Shown: positions 43,612-53,923 of the stretch, in pieces
How positions within the stretch are numbered: the first letter of the stretch is position 1
Layout of the letters: each line of letters begins with the position of its first letter
From: DASUBV01 sp963822485
GTDB lineage: Bacteria > Actinomycetota > Actinomycetes > Streptosporangiales > Streptosporangiaceae
DNA: 64,000 nucleotides
Reading direction: 5' to 3'
Assembly: GCA_963822485.1 (NCBI GenBank)
Contig: CAWGHW010000017.1
Span: 1-64,000, forward strand
Notes under the pieces: model-generated
Databases searched by the model: none
What the model was told of the DNA's origin: nothing
The model's input: the letters and a program-made list of their open reading frames with translations, nothing else
Position numbers and translations under genes: made by a program

Positions 43612-46600
43612 ATGCATGACGACCGCCTGCTGACCGAGCGACGCCTGGACCGGGTGCTGCGCGAGCGGATACGCCCCGCGGTTTACGGTGCGACGGTGCC
43701 GCTGCAGGTAGCGGCCTGGCACGTGCCGGGCGAGCCGGTGCCGCCGGCCGAAGGGCTGGCGGCGGAGTACCGGCCGGCCGAGGTGGGCGAAGCCTGGGGC
43801 CGGCCCTGGGGCACTACCTGGTTCTCGTTTACCGGGGCGGTGCCACCCGAGTGGGACGGCCAGGAGGTCGTGGCGGTCATCGATCTGGGCTTCGGCAGGG
43901 GCCCCGGTTTCACGGCGGAGGGCCTGATCTACCTGCCGGACGGGTCCCCGGTGCACGGGTTGCATCCGCGGCAGAGGTCGGTCCGGCTCAGCCAGCTGGC
44001 CCCGTCCGATGGCTCGGTGCGGTTCTTCGTGGAGGCGGCGGCCAATCCGTCGATCGAGCGGCCGGTCACGCCGCTCGGGGACACGCTCACCGCCGGGGAC
44101 GAGCCGATCTACGTGCTCCGGCAGGCCGAGCTGGCCGTCTTCCACGCCGAGGTCTGGGAACTCGTCCACGACCTGGAGGTGCTCAGCCAGCTGATGCACG
44201 AGCTCCCGGTGGACGGTCCGCGGCGCTGGGAGATCCTGCGGGCGGTGGAGCGAGCGCTGGACACGCTGAGCCTGGATGACGTGCCGGGCACGGCCGGCGG
44301 CCGCCCGCGGTGAGCTCGCCCCGGCGCTGGCCGGGCCGGCCCACGCCTCCGCGCACCTGGTCTCGGCGGCCGGGCACGCGCACATCGACTCAGCCTGGCT
44401 GTGGCCGCTGCGCGAGACGGTCCGGAAGGTGGCCAGGACCGCGTCCAACGTGACGTCGCTGATGGACGAGCATCCCGAGTTCATCTTCGTCATGTCCCAG
44501 GCCCAGCAGCTGGCCTGGATCAAGGAGCACCATCCGAAGGTGTTCTCCCGTGTCGCGGAGAAGGTGGCGTCAGGCCAGTTCGTGCCGGTCGGCGGCATGT
44601 GGGTGGAGGCGGACGCCAACATGCCCGGCGGCGAGGCGATGGCCCGGCAGTTCGTCCACGGCAAGCGGTTCTTCCTGGAGGAGTTCGGCATCGAGACCGA
44701 GGAGGTCTGGCTGCCTGACTCCTTCGGCTACTCCGGCGCGCTGCCGCAGCTGATCAAGCTGTCCGGCTCCAAGTGGTTCCTCACCCAGAAGATCAGCTGG
44801 AGCACGACCAACAAGTTCCCGCACCACACCTTCGAGTGGGAGGGCATCGACGGCACCCGCGTGTTCACCCACTTCCCGCCGGTGGATACCTACAACTCCG
44901 ACCTGTCCGGCCGCGACCTGGCCTACCTGGTGCGCAACTTCCGGGACAAGGGCCGGGCCAGGCGCTCGCTGGTGCCGTTCGGCTACGGGGACGGCGGCGG
45001 CGGCCCGACCGAGGAGATGCTGGCCCGGGCGCGGCGGCTGGGCAACCTGGACGGCTCGGCCCGGGTGCAGATCGAGAAGCCGGCCGACTTCTTCGCCAAG
45101 GCCCAGGCCGAGTACCCGGACCCGCCCGTCTGGGTCGGGGAGCTGTACCTCGAGCTGCACCGCGGCACCTACACCTCGCAGGCCAAGACTAAGCAGGGCA
45201 ACCGGCGCAGCGAGCACCTGCTGCGCGAGGCCGAGCTGTGGGCGGCCACCGCCGCCGTCCGGGCCGGCTACCAGTACCCGTACGAGCAGCTGGACCGGCT
45301 GTGGAAGACGGTGCTGCTGCACCAGTTCCACGACATCCTGCCCGGCTCGTCGATCGCCTGGGTGCACCGCGAGGCGCGCGCCACCTACGCGGCGGTCGCC
45401 GCGGAGCTTGAGGAGATCATCGCCGCCGCCCAGCAGGCGCTGGCCGGGGACCCGGACGACGCCAGCCCGGACGACGCCAGCCCGGGCGAGGCCATCATCT
45501 TCAACGCCGCGCCGTTCGAGCGCGAGGGCATCCCGGCCATGGCCGCCGGGCGCCCGCGGCCGCGCCTGCCGCCGTCGAGGCGGGGCACCTGCCCGGCGGC
45601 GGGCTACCTGCTGGATAACGGCCTGCTCCGGGTCGTCATCGACGAGCGCGGCCTGGTCACCTCCGTGATCGACCTGGCCGCCGGGCGGGAGGCGCTGGCT
45701 CCCGGCGCCAGCGCCAACCTCCTCCAGCTGCACCCTGACCTGCCGGCCAACTGGGATGCCTGGGACGTCGACCGGTTCTACCGCAACACCGTGACCGACC
45801 TGACCGACGTCGCCGAGCTGGAGGTGGTCAAGGCGGAGGAGCCGGCTGCGGACGCCGCCGCCACGGTGCGCGTCACCCGCGCCTTCGGTGCCTCCCGCGT
45901 CACCCAGCTGATCACGCTGCGGGCCGGGGCCAAGCGGGTGGACTTCGAGACGGAGGCTGACTGGCAGGAGCGCGAGAAGTTCCTCAAGGTCACCTTCCCG
46001 GTCGACGTCCGCGCCGACCGCTCGGCCGCGGAGACCCAGTTCGGCCATGTCTTCCGCCCGACGCACTGCAACACCAGCTGGGAAGCGGCCAAGTTCGAGA
46101 TCTGCGCCCACCGGTTCCTGCACGTCGGCGAGACCGGCTGGGGCGCCGCGCTGGTCAACGACTCCACCTACGGTCACGACGTCACCAGCCGGGCGCGGCC
46201 CGACGGGGGCACCACGACGACGGTCCGGCTGTCCCTGCTGCGCGCGCCGCGCTACCCCGATCCGGACACCGACCAGGGCGTGCACACGTTCCGCTACGCG
46301 TTCGTGCCGGGCGCCCGGATCGCCGACGCGGTCCGCGAGGGCTATCTCATCAACCTGCCGGAGCGCCAGGTCCGCGGCGGGGCGGCCACGTCGGTCCCGC
46401 CCCTGCTGGCCGTCGACAACCAGGCCGTAGTGGCCGAAGCGGTCAAGCTGGCCGACGATCAGTCGGGTGACGTGGTCGTCCGCCTGTACGAATCCCGGGG
46501 CGGCCGGGCCAGCGCCCGGCTGATCGCGGGCTTCCCTGTGGTCACGGCTACCCCGACCGACCTGCTGGAGCGCCCGCTGGCCGATGCCGGGCCGCTGCCC

Positions 46601-46675
46601 GTCGCCGAAGGCGGCATGGTCGAGTTGTCATTCCGCCCGTTCGAGATCCGCACCTTCCGCCTGAAGCGAGCGTAA
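43612..46675 (+). CDS. GH38 alpha-mannosidase (frame-disrupted)
   Basis: About 1020 residues, cytosolic. The N-terminal beta domain (GTTWFSFTGAVPPEWDGQEV) is in one frame up to about 44300. The catalytic domain continues in another: AAGHAHIDSAWLWPLRETVR with metal ligands, GGMWVEADANMPGGEAMARQ, the nucleophile Asp in VWLPDSFGYSGALPQ, and LLHQFHDILPGSS. Residues coded by 45545-45605 read better one frame over (PAAAPAAVEAGHLPGGG), so two further compensating indels are likely. A 15 bp duplication (DDASP twice) lies at 45455-45484. ATG 43612 has GAGGAG at 43598-43603. It should release mannose from oligosaccharides imported by the transporter upstream. Confidence 0.85.
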
Positions 46676-46781
46676 CGGCATGCCGGCAGGACGGCGGGAT
46701 GTGGCCGGCCAGCGATGACCGCGGCAGGATGATTGGCGCCGCTGGGTGAAAGGATTGAGAGGCATCTTTCATCGGAGCCAG

Positions 46782-47861
46782 TCACTTCCAGGCGGTGCCG
46801 TTCCAGCGCAAGATCAGGGTCTTCGTGACACTGCCGCGGCTGCTGTAACCGACCGCCCATGCGCTGGTGGCGGAGGTGGCGGCCACGCTGGAGAGGGTGC
46901 TGAGCCCGGGGTCTGGGCTGGGCACGGTCTTCCAGGTGGTGCCGTTCCACCGCTCGATCAGGGTCTTGGTGCCGCCGGAGCCGCCGACGGCCCAGGCCTT
47001 GCCGTGAGAGGTGGCGGCGACGCTGACGAGGGCGGACCCGGCTGGCGCCGGGTTGGACACGGTCTTCCACTTGGTGCCGTTCCACCGCTCGATCAGGGCG
47101 CGGTCGCTGGTACCGCTGAAGCCGACCGCCCAGGCGCTGCCGGCGGAGGTGACAGCCACGGCGTCGAGCACGGTGTTCGCCGGGGCCGGGTTGGGCACGG
47201 TCTTCCAGGCGGTGCCGTTCCAGCGCGCGATCAGGGCTCTGCTGCTGACCGTCGTGCCGGCCTCGCCGACGGCCCAGGCGCTGCGGGCGGAGGTCGCGGC
47301 GACGCCGATGAGGCTGCGGCTGGCTCCCGGGTTCGGGCTGGCCATGTGCTTCCAGCTAGTGCCGTTCCAGTGCAGGATCGCGGTCTTGCCACCGGTGGCG
47401 ACGCCGATGGCCCAGGCGTTGGTGGCGGAGGTGGCGGTCACGCTGTACAGGCCGGCGACGGATTTGGGGCTGGCCATGCGCTTCCAGGCGGCGCCGTTCC
47501 AGTGCAGGATCACCGGCTTGCCGCTGCGGGAAGGGCCGACCGCCCAGGCGTTGGTGGCGGAGGTGGCGGCCACGCCATAGAGGTAGCTGCCCGCGGGGGC
47601 GGGGCTGTGCAGCTGCCTCCAGGAGGTGCCGTTCCAGTGCAGGATCAGCGTTTTGTTGCCTGGACCGGCAGCGGCGGTGTTACCGACGGCCCAGGCGTTC
47701 GTGGCGGAGGTGGCGGACACGGCGGACAGGAGGCCGTTGATGCTCAGTGATGCCGCCGGGCCCGCGGGCCTGGCCTGAGCGGCGGGGGCGGAAGCGATCC
47801 CGGCGGCCAGCCCCGCGACAAGCACCGGGACGGCGAGGATCCTGACCGAGCGCGCAGTCAC
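46782..47861 (-). CDS. Secreted seven-repeat beta-propeller-like protein (copy 1)
   Basis: 359 residues from GTG 47861, which overlaps the stop of the preceding copy (GTGA) and has AGAGGTGGA ahead. Signal peptide TARSVRILAVPVLVAGLAAG with a cut near AQA. Seven repeats of about 45-48 residues follow the pattern VAATSATNAWAVG then TLIxxWNGTxWK and SPxP. Seven repeats with a WNG-x-x-W strand suggest a seven-bladed propeller. It has no catalytic motif; it is probably a carbohydrate- or protein-binding surface protein. Confidence 0.82.
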   Translation of the reverse strand: MTARSVRILAVPVLVAGLAAGIASAPAAQARPAGPAASLSINGLLSAVSATSATNAWAVGNTAAAGPGNKTLILHWNGTSWRQLHSPAPAGSYLYGVAATSATNAWAVGPSRSGKPVILHWNGAAWKRMASPKSVAGLYSVTATSATNAWAIGVATGGKTAILHWNGTSWKHMASPNPGASRSLIGVAATSARSAWAVGEAGTTVSSRALIARWNGTAWKTVPNPAPANTVLDAVAVTSAGSAWAVGFSGTSDRALIERWNGTKWKTVSNPAPAGSALVSVAATSHGKAWAVGGSGGTKTLIERWNGTTWKTVPSPDPGLSTLSSVAATSATSAWAVGYSSRGSVTKTLILRWNGTAWK

Positions 47862-48964
47862 TTCCACCTCTTGCCGTTCCACCGCAGGATCAGGGTCTTG
47901 GTCGGGCCGGTGAGGCTGGCGGCCTGGCCCACGGCCCAGGCGTTGGTGGCGGAGGTGGCGGACACGCCGGACAGGAAGTGTCCCTCGGCGGGAGCCGGAC
48001 CGGGGGCCCGTGTCCACGTCTTGCCGTTCCAGCCGAGCAGCTGCGCCTGGTCAAGGCCGCTGTCGCATTTACTGCAGCCAACCGCCCAGGCCCTGCGGGC
48101 GGAGACGGCGACGCCGAGCAGCGGGCCGTCGTCGTTCGGGCTGGATACCCGCTTCCACGCCGTGCCGTTCCACCGCTCGATCAAGGTGTTCATAGAACCG
48201 AGGCCGTTGCCGGTAACACCGACCGCCCAGGCGTTGCGGGCCGAGGTCGCGGCCACGCTAGCGAGACTGGCGTCGGCTCCGGGGCTCGGGCTGGGTGCGC
48301 GCCTCCACGTCCTGCCGTTCCACCGCAGGATCAGGGTCTTGCCGGGGCCGCTGCTGGGCAGGGCGCTGCCAACCGCCCACGCGCTGCTGGCGGAGGTCGC
48401 CGCCACGCCGATCAGCTCGCCGCGCTGCGGGCTCGGGCTGGGTACCTGAGCCCACGTCTTGCCGTTCCACCGCTCGATCAGGGTCTTGCCGGTACCGGTG
48501 GTGCCGACCGCCCAGGCGTGGCGGGCGGACGTGGCGGCCACGCCCGCGAGCGTCGCGCCGCCCGCCGGGCTCGGGCTGGGCACCCGCTTCCAGGCTCTGC
48601 CGTTCCAGTGCACGATCAGGGCCTTGCCCCCGGCAGCACCGACCGCCCAGGCATTGCTGGCGGAGGTGGCGGCCACGCCGGCGAGGGAGGCCCCGGCTGC
48701 CGGGGACGGGCTGGCCACCCGCTTCCAGGCGGACCCATTCCAGCGCACGATCAGGGTCCTGGCGCCGCTGGTGCCGACCGCCCAGGCGTTCCTGGCGGAG
48801 GTGGCGGCCACGCCGAACAGCTGACCGGTGATGCTCAGGGAATCCGCCGCGTTCGGGGGCCTGGCCTGGGTGGCAGCCGCCGCTGCCGGCGCGGCCGCGG
48901 CCGCCACCAGCAGCGGCACGGCGAGAATGCGGACGGTACGTGCGGCGAACTGGGGCACGCGCAT
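47858..48964 (-). CDS. Secreted seven-repeat beta-propeller-like protein (copy 2)
   Basis: 368 residues from ATG 48964, signal peptide with TVRILAVPLLVAAAAAP and AATQA. Seven repeats, for example LAGVAATSASNAWAVGAAGG, ending KTLILRWNGKRWK. Blade six is altered (VAVSARRAWAVGCSKCDSGL) and carries two Cys. It is coupled to copy 1 by a four-base overlap. The three copies are clearly products of tandem duplication. Confidence 0.82.
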   Translation of the reverse strand: MRVPQFAARTVRILAVPLLVAAAAAPAAAAATQARPPNAADSLSITGQLFGVAATSARNAWAVGTSGARTLIVRWNGSAWKRVASPSPAAGASLAGVAATSASNAWAVGAAGGKALIVHWNGRAWKRVPSPSPAGGATLAGVAATSARHAWAVGTTGTGKTLIERWNGKTWAQVPSPSPQRGELIGVAATSASSAWAVGSALPSSGPGKTLILRWNGRTWRRAPSPSPGADASLASVAATSARNAWAVGVTGNGLGSMNTLIERWNGTAWKRVSSPNDDGPLLGVAVSARRAWAVGCSKCDSGLDQAQLLGWNGKTWTRAPGPAPAEGHFLSGVSATSATNAWAVGQAASLTGPTKTLILRWNGKRWK

Positions 48965-49061
48965 CAGCTGCCAACTCCCTTCAGGCGGCCAGCCATTCCC
49001 GTAACCGGGACCGGACGACCGCGGGCGACGAGTTAACAACCGCCAGCCAGTCGGCGGGCGG

Positions 49062-50174
49062 TCAGCTCACTTTCCAGGTGGTGCCGTTCCAGTGCATGAT
49101 CAGGACGTGGCCGCTTGCGGTGCCGCCGACGGCCCAGGCGTTAGTGGCGGAGATTGCGGCGACCCCGGCCAGCCCAGCGCCGGATCTTCCGTGACTCAAC
49201 GTCCATTTGTGCCCGTTCCAGTGCGCAGTCGCCGCAGCTTCCGAGGTGACGGGGCCGCCGCCGCCGACCGTCCAGGCGCTGCTGGCCGAGGTGGCGGCGA
49301 CGCCGACCAGGTTGTACAGAGCGTAGGGGGTAGTGGGGGCAGCCACCTGCTTCCAGGACGTCCCGCGCCACCGTTCGATCAAGGGGGTTGCGCCGACGGG
49401 GCAGCCGTCGGTGCAGCCGACCGCCCACGCGTTGGTGGCGGAGGTGACGGCCACGCCTTCCAGAAGACTGCCGAATTTCCCGAACGTCACGCTCGGGCTG
49501 GGCACCTGCCGCCAGGCCCGGCCGTTCCACCGCAGGATCAGGCTCTTGAAGTTGGTGCTAGTGGTAGTGGAGCCGACCGCCCAGGCGTTGCGGGCCGAGG
49601 TGGCGGCTACGGATGCGAGCGAACTGAACCCCGCCGAGGACGGGCTCGGGCTGGGCGCCAGGTTCCATGTCTTGCCGTTCCAGTGCACGATCCGGGTCTT
49701 GCCGCTGGTGGTGGAGCCGACCGCCCAGGCGTTGCGGGCCGAGGTGGCGGCCACTGCGGAAAGACCGCCGCCTGGGCTGGTCACCCGCCGCCACGCCGTG
49801 CCGTTCCAGTGCACGATCAGGGCCTTGCCGCTACCGGTGGAACCGACCGCCCACGCGTTGCGGGCTGAGATCGCGGCCACGCCGTGAAGCGTGCTGCCCG
49901 CGGGGCCCGGGCTGGACACCCGCCGCCACGTCCTCCCGTTCCAGTGCATGATCAGTGTCCTGGCATGCGTCGTGCCGGTGGAGCCGACGGCCCAGGCGTT
50001 GCTGGCAGAGGTCACGGCCACGCCGGACAACTGGCCGCTGATGGCGGAAGAAGCCGCAGGCATGGTCCGGGTCGCCGCAGCGGTGGCCGTCATGGGCGCG
50101 GCAGCCGCGACTGTCCCGGCTATGAGCAGCGGGACGCCTATAACCGTGAACTTAGGTATGGCAGGCAAGGGCAT
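49062..50174 (-). CDS. Secreted seven-repeat beta-propeller-like protein (copy 3)
   Basis: 370 residues from ATG 50174 (GTG 50180 possible; GGGGGGAGG lies upstream). Signal peptide FTVIGVPLLIAGTVAAAAP. Seven repeats such as LHGVAAISARNAWAVGSTGS; blade five has CTDGCP with two Cys, as in copy 2. It is the first gene of the three on the minus strand, about 100 bases ahead of copy 2, so one transcript is likely. Confidence 0.82.
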   Translation of the reverse strand: MPLPAIPKFTVIGVPLLIAGTVAAAAPMTATAAATRTMPAASSAISGQLSGVAVTSASNAWAVGSTGTTHARTLIMHWNGRTWRRVSSPGPAGSTLHGVAAISARNAWAVGSTGSGKALIVHWNGTAWRRVTSPGGGLSAVAATSARNAWAVGSTTSGKTRIVHWNGKTWNLAPSPSPSSAGFSSLASVAATSARNAWAVGSTTTSTNFKSLILRWNGRAWRQVPSPSVTFGKFGSLLEGVAVTSATNAWAVGCTDGCPVGATPLIERWRGTSWKQVAAPTTPYALYNLVGVAATSASSAWTVGGGGPVTSEAAATAHWNGHKWTLSHGRSGAGLAGVAAISATNAWAVGGTASGHVLIMHWNGTTWKVS

Positions 50175-50471
50175 GCGCACCGGCCGCCACCTCCCCCCTG
50201 GGTGCCCGCAGACCCGGCCGGTCCCCGGAACCCGGCCGGCGGTATCAGCGGAATAGGCGCAAGTGGTGGAGGGGGCACCGCCTGCAGGCCGAGCATGACA
50301 CCCGGGACACCCCAGTGCAAGGCATGACAACCAGCACGCCCCACGATAGGAGTGAACCCGAGCCGGGCTGACTGCCGGGCCGACGTGCAGCAGCGTCACG
50401 AGAATGAAGCCGCTGATTGGGTACAGATCTAGCGTGCCTGCGAAATCCCTTCCGTAGTCTCCTGTGCGATC

Positions 50472-51116
50472 ATGCCGGGTATGCCGCTGACGCCTGATGA
50501 GCTGCTCACCACTACTCGGTCCGTGCGCAAGCGTCTGGACCTGACCCGTCCGGTGCCGCTCGACGTGGTGAAAGAGTGCCTCGAGATCGCGCTTCAGGCG
50601 CCGAATGGCGGCATGCGCGAGGGCTGGCACTGGATCGTGGTGACCGATCCGCAGGTGCGGGCGCAGATCGGGGATTTCTACCGGCGCTCGACCGAGCGCT
50701 ACCTCGCCAGCGCCGCTGCCGACCCGAGCCGGGGCGGCGGGACCGGGAGCGAGGTTATGGCCCGGGTGACCAGCAGCAGCGCGTACCTCGCCCAGCACAT
50801 GGGCCAGGTGCCTGTGCAGGTGATTCCGTGTATCACGGTAGGTTCCGCCTGGCAGGCGGGCGAATCGCAGGCCGGCCTGTGGGGATCGCTGCTGCCTGCC
50901 GCGTGGAGCTACATGCTGGCCTGCCGGGCCAGGGGACTGGGTACCGCCTGGACCACGCTGCACCTGCGGTACGAGACCGAGATCGCCGCACTGCTCGGGC
51001 TCCCCGATGGCATCCGGCAGGGTGCGCTCATCCCGACCGCCTACTACACCGGCGACACCTTCCGCCGCGCCGCACGCCGGCCACTGGCGGACGTGCTGCA
51101 CGTAGACCACTGGTAA
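50472..51116 (+). CDS. Nitroreductase family flavoprotein
   Basis: 214 residues (ATG 50472 or 50481). TTTRSVRKRLDLTRPVP gives the FMN-binding Arg-Ser-x-Arg region, then LEIALQAPNGGMREGWHWIV, SLLPAAWSYMLACRARGLGT and a final VDHW. These are standard nitroreductase motifs. Likely an FMN enzyme using NAD(P)H. Single gene. Confidence 0.85.
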   Translation: MPGMPLTPDELLTTTRSVRKRLDLTRPVPLDVVKECLEIALQAPNGGMREGWHWIVVTDPQVRAQIGDFYRRSTERYLASAAADPSRGGGTGSEVMARVTSSSAYLAQHMGQVPVQVIPCITVGSAWQAGESQAGLWGSLLPAAWSYMLACRARGLGTAWTTLHLRYETEIAALLGLPDGIRQGALIPTAYYTGDTFRRAARRPLADVLHVDHW

Positions 51117-51301
51117 GCGCACCGCCGCCCCGGCCGCACGGCACGCCCGCACGGCCAGGAGCACAGTGATCATCGGGCTTCCGCACCGGCAGCTCATCCC
51201 GTTGCGACGCCGTCTTCAAGGACGTCAGGCCTCCGCTCTGCCTACGCGGACGACGGGCCGCCTATCCACCCGGCACGTCTTGCGGTTCAGGCGACCAGAG
51301 C

Positions 51302-51313
51302 TAGGAATATAAG
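51302..51313 (+). promoter_or_regulatory. Possible -10 boxes for a leaderless or short-leader transcript
   Basis: TATAAG ends four bases before ATG 51318, so transcription from it would start at or beside the ATG. TAGGAA at 51302-51307, 16 bases after TTGCGG (51280-51285), is an alternative. No ribosome-binding site of normal strength precedes the ATG. Confidence 0.35.
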
Positions 51314-51317
51314 AGCT

Positions 51318-51803
51318 ATGCCTGCAAATCAAAGCGGTCCCGGTTCTCCAGGCAGTTCCGAGTCGCCCGGGTCAGCGACAGGCGCCCGGCGTGTATTGGA
51401 GCGGCTGGGCGAGGCCGAGTGCATGGAGCTGCTCAGGGCCGGAACAATCGCCCGCCTGGTGTACGACAGCCGGTACGGGCCGGTAGCGCTGCCCTTTGAG
51501 TACCAGATGCATCAAGGGTCGATCGTCTTTCGCACCTACCGGACCCTCCTCACCGAGGAGGACCTGCGTACTGGCATCCCGCACGCCGACTACGACGTCG
51601 CGGTGGAGATCGACCAGACCGATCCCGAGGCGCGCGACGGATGGATTGTGATCGTCTGGGGCGCGGCGCACAACGTGGATACCGAGGCCGAGCGCGCGGC
51701 GATCGCCGGCGTCGATCTCAAGCCGTGGATCGAGGGGGAACCCGAGCACTTCATCCGGGTGACCCCCAGCCGCATCGCGGGCCAGCGCCTCCGCCTGGCC
51801 TGA
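51318..51803 (+). CDS. Pyridoxamine-phosphate-oxidase-like FMN-binding protein
   Basis: 161 residues. LGEAECMELLRAGTIARLVY, GPVALPFEYQMHQGSIVFRT, YDVAVEIDQTDPEARDGWIV and VWGAAHNVDTEAE follow the split-barrel order of PPOX-like proteins. The first 25 residues are disordered (Ser/Pro/Gly-rich). Probably binds FMN or F420. Such proteins are common beside nitroreductase genes. Confidence 0.8.
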   Translation: MPANQSGPGSPGSSESPGSATGARRVLERLGEAECMELLRAGTIARLVYDSRYGPVALPFEYQMHQGSIVFRTYRTLLTEEDLRTGIPHADYDVAVEIDQTDPEARDGWIVIVWGAAHNVDTEAERAAIAGVDLKPWIEGEPEHFIRVTPSRIAGQRLRLA

Positions 51804-51928
51804 TGCCGACCGCGAGATCGCCGGACCAAGGCAGGCCTCGACCAGCCGGCCATCCGCATGGCCGGCAGGATGGGCTTATATACATCGGCCTGTAATACCA
51901 CGCTGCGGGTGTCCGTCCAATACGGCAC

Positions 51929-52801
51929 TTACGGGCTCGGTGTCAGGCCGAGCGCCGCGGCGGCATGCTCGAGCGCGGCCAGGTGCGCGTCGACGGTAGC
52001 CAGCCCGGCGCCCATGGTGTTGACCGACAGGTGGCTGGCGCCGGCCTGCTCCCAGGCGCCGGCCTGGTCCGCCAGCTGGGCCGGGTCGCCTTTCCAGCTG
52101 ACCCGGCCCTCCATCCCGATGGCGGCGGGATCGCGCCCCGCGGCGACGGCCGCCTGATCGACGATCGCGCGGGCAGCGTCCAGCTGCGGGCCGGGCGGGA
52201 CCTGCGGGAACCAGCCATCGCCCAGCCGCCCGGCCCGCCGGTAGGCCGCCGGTGACTGGGCGCCGAACCAGACCGGGATGGGGCGCTGCACCGGCGGCGG
52301 GGCGATGCCCGCGCCGGTGACCTGCTCGTCGGTGCCGCGGAAAGTGACGCTCTGCTCGGTCCACAGCCGCCGCAGCAGCTCGACCTGCTCCTCGGCCCGG
52401 CGCCCCCGGTTGGTGAAGTCCCTGCCCAGCGCCTCGTACTCGACGCGGTTCCAGCCCAGTCCGATGCCGAGCCGGAACCGGCCGCCGGTGAGCAGGTCGA
52501 CCTCGGCCGCCTGCTTGGCCACCAGGGCGGTCTGCCGCTGCGGCAGGATGATGATGCCGGTGACCAGCTCGAGCCGGGTCACCGCGGCGAGGTAGCCGAA
52601 CAGGACCATCGGCTCGTGGAACGTGGTGAAGACGTCGTAGGGGCCGCTCCAGCCCGGATGGGCCTCCGGATCCGCGCCCAGCACATGGTCGTAGGCGAGC
52701 AGGTGGCGGTAGCCCAGCTGCTCAGCGCGCGCAGCGTAGGCGCGTACCGCTCCGGCATCCGGGCCGATCTCGGTCTGCGGGAACACGACACCGATCTGCA
52801 T
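51929..52801 (-). CDS. LLM-class F420-dependent oxidoreductase
   Basis: 290 residues from ATG 52801. MQIGVVFPQTEIGPDAGAVR, AEQLGYRHLLAYDHVLGAD, LELVTGIIILPQRQTALVAK, GRFRLGIGLGWNRVEYEALG and PIPVWFGAQSPAAYRRAGRL form a luciferase-like TIM barrel of the F420 type. Substrate unknown. It is divergent from a second enzyme of the same class at 52908. Confidence 0.9.
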   Translation of the reverse strand: MQIGVVFPQTEIGPDAGAVRAYAARAEQLGYRHLLAYDHVLGADPEAHPGWSGPYDVFTTFHEPMVLFGYLAAVTRLELVTGIIILPQRQTALVAKQAAEVDLLTGGRFRLGIGLGWNRVEYEALGRDFTNRGRRAEEQVELLRRLWTEQSVTFRGTDEQVTGAGIAPPPVQRPIPVWFGAQSPAAYRRAGRLGDGWFPQVPPGPQLDAARAIVDQAAVAAGRDPAAIGMEGRVSWKGDPAQLADQAGAWEQAGASHLSVNTMGAGLATVDAHLAALEHAAAALGLTPSP

Positions 52802-52907
52802 CGCGCGGCGACCTCGCTTTCGTGGCGGGCTTGGTGACGGCTGCCTGCTGAATGTACCCGCGTGGCCGGTGACCGGGCCTGGCGGGCCAGCGCCTAGTAT
52901 GCCCGGC

Positions 52908-53816
52908 ATGCGCTTCAGTATCTGGCCGTCGCCCAGCCGGTCCTGGGATGAGATTCACGAACTCGCGGCGCATTGCGAGCAGACCGGCTGGGACGCCGTG
53001 TACTTCGCCGACCACTTCATGCCCAATGGCCCCGGCCCGGCGCCGCTCGACGGGGACATCCTGGAGTGCTGGTCGGTCCTGGCGGCGCTGGCCGCCTCGG
53101 TCCCGCGGGTGCGGCTCGCCCCGCTGGTGACCAGCGTGACCTACCGGCACCCGGCCGTCCTGGCCAAGATCGCGGCGGCGGTCGACCAGGTCAGCCGCGG
53201 GCGGCTCACGCTCGGCATCGGGGCCGGCTGGCAGGAGAACGAGCATGCCGCCTACGGCATCGCGCTGGGGACAGTGCGCGAGCGGATGGACCGGTTCGAG
53301 GAGGCGACGCAGATCCTGCGCTCCCTGCTCGACCAGTCCCGGACCACGTTCTCAGGTCAGTACTTCCAGCTGGATGACGCGCCGAACCAGCCCGCCCCGG
53401 TTCAGGCCCGGGTGCCGCTGCTGATCGGCGGCGGCGGTGAGCGGCGCACGCTGCGTATCGCCGCCCAGTATGCCGATCACTGGAATGCCTGGACCACGCC
53501 CGAGTTGCTCACGCACAAGCTGTCGGTGCTGCACGCGCATTGCGAGCAGGTCGGCCGTGACCCAGCGCACATTCATGTCTCCACCCAGGCGGTGGTGTTC
53601 CTGTCGACAGACGAGGAATGGCTGAAGGACAAGCGGGAGGGACTGCCCGGCCGGCCGGTCATCGCCGGAACCCCCGCCGAGGTCGCGACCATCGTCGCCC
53701 GGTACCAGGAGGCCGGTGCCGACGAGCTCATCATCCCGGACTTCAACGGCTCCCTGGCCCGCGTGAAGGACACCTGCGACCTGTTCATGCAAGAGGTAGC
53801 TCCCGCCTTTCGCTGA
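52908..53816 (+). CDS. LLM-class F420-dependent oxidoreductase
   Basis: 302 residues from ATG 52908. MRFSIWPSPSRSWDEIHELA, GWDAVYFADHFMPNG, VRLAPLVTSVTYRHPAVLAK, GRLTLGIGAGWQENEHAAYG and VPLLIGGGGERRTLRIAAQY. Same fold as its divergent neighbour but not a close copy. Substrate unknown. Confidence 0.9.
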   Translation: MRFSIWPSPSRSWDEIHELAAHCEQTGWDAVYFADHFMPNGPGPAPLDGDILECWSVLAALAASVPRVRLAPLVTSVTYRHPAVLAKIAAAVDQVSRGRLTLGIGAGWQENEHAAYGIALGTVRERMDRFEEATQILRSLLDQSRTTFSGQYFQLDDAPNQPAPVQARVPLLIGGGGERRTLRIAAQYADHWNAWTTPELLTHKLSVLHAHCEQVGRDPAHIHVSTQAVVFLSTDEEWLKDKREGLPGRPVIAGTPAEVATIVARYQEAGADELIIPDFNGSLARVKDTCDLFMQEVAPAFR

Positions 53817-53923
53817 CGGCCACGGCTAGCTGCCGGGTGCGGCGGTGTCCACATCCAGATGACCCCGGGGCACCGGAACCGTCTACACCTTCAGCAGCAC
53901 GAAGCGACCAAGCTGGAGGACCC

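Noticed and set aside
44570..46285. Long open frame (571 codons) on the minus strand
   Set aside because: It is antisense to the GH38 catalytic domain, which has convincing active-site motifs.
46782..50174. Regular DNA repeats resembling a repeat array
   Set aside because: The periodicity of about 135-145 bases comes from protein repeats in three coding genes; there are no identical short repeats with unique spacers as in CRISPR.
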